Origin: JAEUKQ01 sp044227605
GTDB lineage: Bacteria > Pseudomonadota > Alphaproteobacteria > JAEUKQ01
Assembly (NCBI GenBank): GCA_044227605.1
Contig: JBGAWJ010000066.1
Span: 1-9,088 of the forward strand
DNA: 9,088 nucleotides
Direction of reading: 5' to 3'
Part shown: positions 5,903 through 9,088 of the stretch, one piece after another
How the letters are laid out: every line of letters starts with the position of its first letter
How positions within the stretch are numbered: position 1 is the first letter of the stretch
Notes under the pieces: generated by a model
Databases searched by the model: none
What the model was told of the DNA's origin: nothing
What the model saw: the letters and a program-made list of their open reading frames with translations, nothing else
Made by a program: the position numbers and the translations under genes

Positions 5903-6861
5903 CCATCCGTTCCGTTATTATGGGCTGTGGAGGATATTTGCCTGAAAAAATCTTAAGCAATCAAGAGTTATCAGGAAAACTTGAAACCACAGATGAATGG
6001 ATCCAACAAAGAACCGGTATCAAACAACGGCATTTGGCTGCAAAAGGCGAAAAAACCTCTGATATGGCGGTTAAAGCGGCCCAGATTGCAATGAAAAAAG
6101 CCAATATAACAGCAGCGGACATCGATTTAATTATTTTGGCAACGACTACCCCTGACCGGACTTTTCCGGCAACAGCCGTTACCGTTCAGGCCAAATTGGG
6201 AGTTGAACGAGGTTTTGCGTTTGATATTCAGGCGGTATGTTCAGGTTTTGTCTACGCCTTGGCAGTGGCCGATAATTTTATCCGGTTACAGCAAGTGAGG
6301 CACGCGCTGGTTATTGGCGCCGAAGTATTTTCATCCTTATTAGATTGGCAAGATCGTTCTACCTGTGTTTTATTTGGAGATGGGGCCGGGGCCGTTGTTT
6401 TAAAAGGTCAGAAAAGCGATGACCGGGGAATATTATCCACGCATTTATTTGCCGACGGTCGTTATGAGGAAATGCTGTTTGTTGATGGCGGACCCGGATC
6501 CACGGGGTTGGTTGGCAAAGTTAAGATGGTAGGGAAAGAAGTCTTTAAGCACGCCGTCCAGAAAATGGAACAGGCTGTGCGGGTAGGTTTGGAACACCAT
6601 AAACTGTCTATTGCCGATTTGGATTGGCTGGTCCCGCATCAGGCTAACAAACGAATTATTGAGGCAGTGGGTGATAGATTGAAATTACCGATTGAAAAAG
6701 TGGTTGTGACCGTTGACTTTCACGCCAATACTTCTGCAGCCTCTATTCCCCTGGCTTTGGCGGAAGCTACGGCCGATGGGCGAATTAAGAAAGGGGATTT
6801 GGTCATGCTAGAAGCCTTAGGCGGCGGATTCACCTGGGGGTCTGCGTTGATACGTTGGTAA
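5899..6861 (+). CDS. fabH: 3-oxoacyl-ACP synthase III (FabH)
   Basis: FabH condenses acetyl-CoA with malonyl-ACP to start type II fatty acid synthesis in the cytoplasm. The 320-residue product matches the family length. The catalytic triad is visible: Cys114 in AVCSGF, His247 in VPHQAN and Asn277 in HANTSAAS. The nearby FGDGAGAVVL (159-168) and the glycine-rich end LGGGFTWGSALI (307-318) are also typical. The usual G before the catalytic Asn (HGNTSAAS) is Ala here, a mild change. The ATG overlaps the plsX stop by 4 nt, so translation is probably coupled to plsX. It is followed by an AT-rich gap of 86 nt before ihfA with no hairpin terminator. Confidence 0.97.
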   Translation: MTIRSVIMGCGGYLPEKILSNQELSGKLETTDEWIQQRTGIKQRHLAAKGEKTSDMAVKAAQIAMKKANITAADIDLIILATTTPDRTFPATAVTVQAKLGVERGFAFDIQAVCSGFVYALAVADNFIRLQQVRHALVIGAEVFSSLLDWQDRSTCVLFGDGAGAVVLKGQKSDDRGILSTHLFADGRYEEMLFVDGGPGSTGLVGKVKMVGKEVFKHAVQKMEQAVRVGLEHHKLSIADLDWLVPHQANKRIIEAVGDRLKLPIEKVVVTVDFHANTSAASIPLALAEATADGRIKKGDLVMLEALGGGFTWGSALIRW

Positions 6862-6889
6862 AATATAATGATATTAATAAAAATAATCC

Positions 6890-6918
6890 TTGTTTCTCAT
6901 AAAAACGATTGATATGAA
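6890..6918 (+). promoter_or_regulatory. Candidate promoter upstream of ihfA
   Basis: TTGTTT (6890-6895) and TATGAA (6913-6918) are separated by 17 nt in the AT-rich gap between fabH and ihfA. Each hexamer matches the consensus at only four positions, so this is a weak suggestion that ihfA and the MerR gene have their own promoter in addition to readthrough from fabH. Confidence 0.25.
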
Positions 6919-6947
6919 GATATAAGAATATGTAATTGATTTTGCTT

Positions 6948-7274
6948 ATGAATATTTATAGACCTATGGATCAAGACCAACCAACTCAACAGACATTGAC
7001 ACGGGCAGATTTAAGCCAGGAGATTTATTATCAAATGGGCTTTTCCAGGGTGGAATCAATCCGCTTGGTTGAGGATATTTTCGAAATTATTGCGAATAAT
7101 CTTGAACAGGGCAAAGATGTAAAAATTAGCGGTTTTGGAACATTTGCAATCAAATCAAAAAATATGCGGATTGGCCGCAATCCAAAAACGGGCGAGAAAG
7201 TTTATATAACACCTAGGAAAGTACTGAGTTTTAGGTCATCTCCCTTATTAAAAAATAAAATTAACTTAACGTAG
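6948..7274 (+). CDS. ihfA: Integration host factor alpha subunit (HU/IHF family)
   Basis: IHF alpha pairs with IHF beta to bind and sharply bend DNA at specific sites. The product has the HU/IHF fold: two N-terminal helices (TLTRADLSQEIYYQMGFS, about 16-33), the signature KISGFGTFAIK (59-69), and the DNA-binding beta arm with GRNPKTGE (76-83), whose Pro79 is the intercalating residue. Placement after fabH and before a MerR gene, the standard alphaproteobacterial site of ihfA, decides for IHF alpha over HU. Start choice is uncertain: ATG 6948 gives 108 residues with about 15 extra N-terminal residues, ATG 6966 gives 102, and TTG 6936 is a further in-frame option. None has a clear Shine-Dalgarno. 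The basic and proline-containing C-terminal end PLLKNKINLT is shorter than in the E. coli protein. Confidence 0.88.
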   Translation: MNIYRPMDQDQPTQQTLTRADLSQEIYYQMGFSRVESIRLVEDIFEIIANNLEQGKDVKISGFGTFAIKSKNMRIGRNPKTGEKVYITPRKVLSFRSSPLLKNKINLT

Positions 7275-7284
7275 AAAAAATATA

Positions 7285-7824
7285 ATGCGTCAAAAGCTTG
7301 CAAGATCGCTCCAATCACCCAGGGTTGCCGATTCTTTGGCTCAGATAAACCGAGAAAGTCAGTCCTTACCGGTTCAAAGGGCTAAGTTTGATAAAGCTGA
7401 AACTGCTTACCGAACGATTAGCGAGGTTTCGGAGGAACTGTCCATCCCCCAACATGTTTTACGTTTCTGGGAATCGAAATTTACCGTTATAAAACCAATT
7501 AAACGCGGCGGTGGACGGCGTTATTATAAACCGGATGATATCCAATCATTGAAGATTATTCAACGCTTGTTGTATGAGCAGGGATATACCATTAAGGGTG
7601 TGCAGCGGATGATAAGTGAGCGGGGATTGAAGCCCATTGATCAGCCTGTGTCTCGTGCAAATAGCCCTGTTGGGCAACCTGCATTGCCAGCCCATTCATT
7701 TATGCAAAATGCAGCACAAGGAAATGAAGAGAAAAATCTGTCTGCAGTTGATTCCCTAAAAGAAGTACTTACAGGATTAAAAGAGTTGAAAAACAGGCTG
7801 AATAAATTGTTTGAATCGTCATGA
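7285..7824 (+). CDS. MerR-family transcriptional regulator of the ihfA-linked type
   Basis: A DNA-binding regulator of 179 residues. The winged-helix MerR domain spans about 43-113: helix-turn-helix TISEVSEELSIPQHVLRFWE (44-63), wing RGGGRRYYKPDD (74-85), and a second helix pair ending in GYTIKGVQRMISERG (100-114). A disordered Ser/Pro/Gln-rich linker (about 118-150) leads to a C-terminal helix KEVLTGLKELKNRLNKLF (159-176) that could form a dimerising coiled coil. There are no cysteines, so it is not a metal sensor of the MerR/CueR kind. The target and ligand are unknown. The N-terminal extension of 42 residues is longer than I would expect, but no other ATG precedes the HTH. It starts 10 nt after the ihfA stop, so the two are almost certainly cotranscribed. 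Confidence 0.88.
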   Translation: MRQKLARSLQSPRVADSLAQINRESQSLPVQRAKFDKAETAYRTISEVSEELSIPQHVLRFWESKFTVIKPIKRGGGRRYYKPDDIQSLKIIQRLLYEQGYTIKGVQRMISERGLKPIDQPVSRANSPVGQPALPAHSFMQNAAQGNEEKNLSAVDSLKEVLTGLKELKNRLNKLFESS

Positions 7825-7837
7825 TGCAATTCTTGGC

Positions 7838-7868
7838 TTGACAAATTTTGATAAAAAACTCTTATGGA
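7838..7868 (+). promoter_or_regulatory. Candidate promoter of the tRNA-Pro gene
   Basis: A perfect -35 hexamer TTGACA (7838-7843) is followed by TTATGG at 18 nt or TATGGA at 19 nt (7862-7868). The predicted start near 7875 lies about a dozen bases before the mature tRNA 5' end. The position right after the MerR gene stop, and the absence of a terminator there, suggest that the tRNA has its own promoter and may also receive readthrough. Confidence 0.45.
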
Positions 7869-7887
7869 ATTACGATGATAAAAATAA

Positions 7888-7964
7888 CGGAGCGTAGCGC
7901 AGCCTGGTAGCGCATCACACTGGGGGTGTGGGGGTCGTGGGTTCAAATCCCGCCGCTCCGACCA
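7888..7964 (+). tRNA. tRNA-Pro (anticodon GGG), CCA encoded
   Basis: A complete cloverleaf can be drawn over 77 nt. The acceptor stem is CGGAGCG (7888-7894) with CGCTCCG (7954-7960), the D stem GCGC/GCGC (7897-7900, 7910-7913), the anticodon stem TCACA/TGTGG (7915-7919, 7927-7931), and the T arm GTGGG-TTCAAAT-CCCGC (7937-7953). The loop CTGGGGG places GGG at 7922-7924, which reads CCC and CCU proline codons. C1-G72 is the known identity pair of bacterial proline tRNAs. A73 and the CCA (7962-7964) are genome-encoded. The following ATTTTTATC has a short T run but no hairpin. Confidence 0.97.
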
Positions 7965-8179
7965 TTTTTATCGCCAGACTTTTATTTCTTTGGTTTATTA
8001 TTTTAATGAAACCCCACCTTATTTTTACCTTGGTAGGAACGAAAACCCCATTTGGGTGGAGGGATTTTATTTTTTCCCCTGTGATTGGTGAGATGGTCAT
8101 CAAAAATTAATAGGATCGCGGCAAAGGTTTTTTATCCAATTCAACAGCCTACCCTTAATCATCAGAACAGGTTATCAGA

Positions 8180-9088
8180 ATGCGTGATGTATTAGAACAA
8201 CTTGAAAAAAAACGTGCTGCGGCTAGGTTGGGTGGTGGCGAGCAACGCATCCGCGCACAACATGCCAAAGGGAAATTGACAGCACGCGAACGGCTAGAGG
8301 TGCTATTAGATCCGAATTCCTTTGAAGAATGGGATATGTTCAAGGAACATCGTTGCCATGATTTCGGGCTTAATCAACAACAAATTCCTGGCGACGGGGT
8401 GGTGATTGGTCACGGAACTATTTACGGACGCAAGGTTTTTGTTTTTAGTCAAGATTTTACTGTATTTGGTGGATCATTAAGCGAAACCCAGGCAGAAAAA
8501 ATATGCAAGGTGATGGATCAAGCCATAAAGCTTGGGATACCGCTGATTGGCATCAATGATTCAGGTGGTGCGCGTATCCAAGAAGGGGTTGCGTCCCTTG
8601 CCGGTTACGCAGAGGTTTTTCAGCGAAATATTCTAGCCTCTGGCGTCATTCCCCAAATATCATTGGTGATGGGGCCTTGTGCTGGGGGTGCTGTCTATTC
8701 CCCTGCCATGACGGATTTTGTTTTTATGGTGCGTGAATCGTCCTAGATGTATGTGACGGGCCCTGATGTTGTCAAAACAGTAACCCATGAAACCGTTAGC
8801 CATGAGGAATTGGGTGGGGCAACAACCCATACCACCAAATCAGGGGTGGCGGATTTAGCTTTTGATCATGACATCCAGGCTTTATTGCAAGTTCGCCGGT
8901 TATATGATTTTCTGCCTTTATCCAACCGTCATCCCCTTCCCATCAAAAAATCGGCGAAGGTTACGGATAGGCCTGATTTTTCTTTGGATACTCTTATCCC
9001 TAAAAACCCTAATAAACCTTATGATATGAAAGAATTGATTCTGAAGATAGTGGATGGGGAAGATTTTTTTGAAATACAGCCGGATTTT
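8180..9088 (+). pseudogene. pccB: Propionyl-CoA carboxylase beta subunit with in-frame TAG; runs off the window
   Basis: PccB is the carboxyltransferase subunit that moves the biotin-bound carboxyl group to propionyl-CoA, giving methylmalonyl-CoA. From the ATG at 8180 (AGG about 9 nt upstream) the frame matches the family closely: DVLEQLEKKRAAARLGGGE, GKLTARERL, PGDGVV, FSQDFTVFGGSLSE, NDSGGARIQEG and GPCAGGAVYSPAMTDF, the last two forming the N-domain acyl-CoA/oxyanion site. After 188 residues (...FMVRESS) there is a TAG at 8744-8746, where PccB normally has Tyr (S-S-Y-M-x-V-T-G-P). The same frame then continues as good PccB (MYVTGPDVVKTVT, ELGGATTHT, SLDTLIP, NKPYDMKELI) for 114 codons to the window edge with no other stop or frameshift. 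A single TAT/TAC to TAG change, a sequencing error, or restart at the adjacent ATG (8747) are all possible. The remaining C-terminal part lies outside. Confidence 0.85.

Noticed and set aside
7641..7946. Minus-strand frame of 101 codons across the end of the MerR gene and the tRNA
   Set aside because: It overlaps a well-supported MerR gene and half of the tRNA, and its product is Cys/Pro/His-rich shadow sequence.
8010..8074. Weak hairpins with T runs (CCCATTTGGG then TTTTATTTTTT) as a tRNA terminator
   Set aside because: The stems are only 3-4 bp with poor alternatives; too weak to call, though termination must occur somewhere in this gap.
7915..8110. Open frames of about 60 codons on both strands over and beside the tRNA-Pro gene
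   Set aside because: They run through the mature tRNA, have no ribosome site and no recognisable protein features; the tRNA explains the sequence.
7950..8179. Integration site or mobile element remnant at the 3' end of the tRNA-Pro gene
   Set aside because: I see no repeat of the tRNA 3' end, no integrase or transposase frame and no inverted repeats of insertion-sequence type in the 215 nt before pccB.
8744..8746. TAG reassigned to an amino acid across the genome
   Set aside because: rpmF and ihfA in the same window end in TAG at the expected lengths, so TAG acts as a stop.
1..9088. CRISPR array, toxin-antitoxin pair, prophage or defence genes
   Set aside because: No spaced direct repeats and no matching proteins are present; all sizeable real frames are accounted for by housekeeping genes.

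Overview
The window looks like an ordinary chromosomal housekeeping region of an alphaproteobacterium with AT-rich DNA. Three things point there. The gene order (DUF177 gene, then rpmF, plsX, fabH, an IHF-alpha gene and a MerR-type gene) is the usual alphaproteobacterial one. A ubiquinol-cytochrome c chaperone gene lies next to a divergent bamE-like lipoprotein gene. The PccB and K+-independent H+-pyrophosphatase sequences are of the alphaproteobacterial kind. The AT-rich intergenic DNA, poly-A/T tracts and weak Shine-Dalgarno sites would fit a host-associated or reduced lineage, but this is inference and I do not name a genus.

Layout. Positions 1-55 may hold the last codons of an upstream gene. 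A leader of about 190 nt precedes hppA (246-2327, +), the membrane proton-pumping pyrophosphatase. A strong bidirectional hairpin terminator (2349-2381) separates it from the convergent bamE-like lipoprotein gene (2465-2908, -). Divergent from bamE is a two-gene unit: a CBP3/UQCC1-type chaperone for the cytochrome bc1 complex (3050-3577) and a DUF177/YceD protein (3604-4038). A second bidirectional terminator (4061-4092) separates that unit from a 37-38-residue lipoprotein gene on the minus strand (4140-4256). A non-coding stretch of about 350 nt then leads to the fatty acid/phospholipid cluster rpmF (4608-4805), plsX (4847-5902, TTG start), fabH (5899-6861, overlapping plsX by 4 nt), ihfA (6948-7274) and a MerR-like regulator (7285-7824). 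A tRNA-Pro(GGG) gene with encoded CCA lies at 7888-7964. The window ends inside pccB, the beta subunit of propionyl-CoA carboxylase.

How the genes work together. PlsX and FabH draw on the acyl-carrier-protein pool at the start of fatty acid and phospholipid synthesis; rpmF ties that cluster to ribosome supply. BamE and the small lipoprotein belong to the envelope. HppA and the bc1 chaperone belong to membrane energetics. pccB would feed propionyl-CoA into methylmalonyl-CoA.

I see no mobile element, CRISPR array, phage gene or defence system, and nothing that amounts to a new multi-gene system. The points worth a second look are local: an in-frame TAG in the otherwise intact pccB frame, followed directly by ATG; a small lipoprotein gene and bidirectional terminator splitting the usual DUF177-rpmF neighbourhood; a long inverted repeat around a possible promoter in the rpmF leader; a TTG start for plsX overlapped by the stop of a tiny ORF; and a DUF177 protein that has lost the family's central cysteine.
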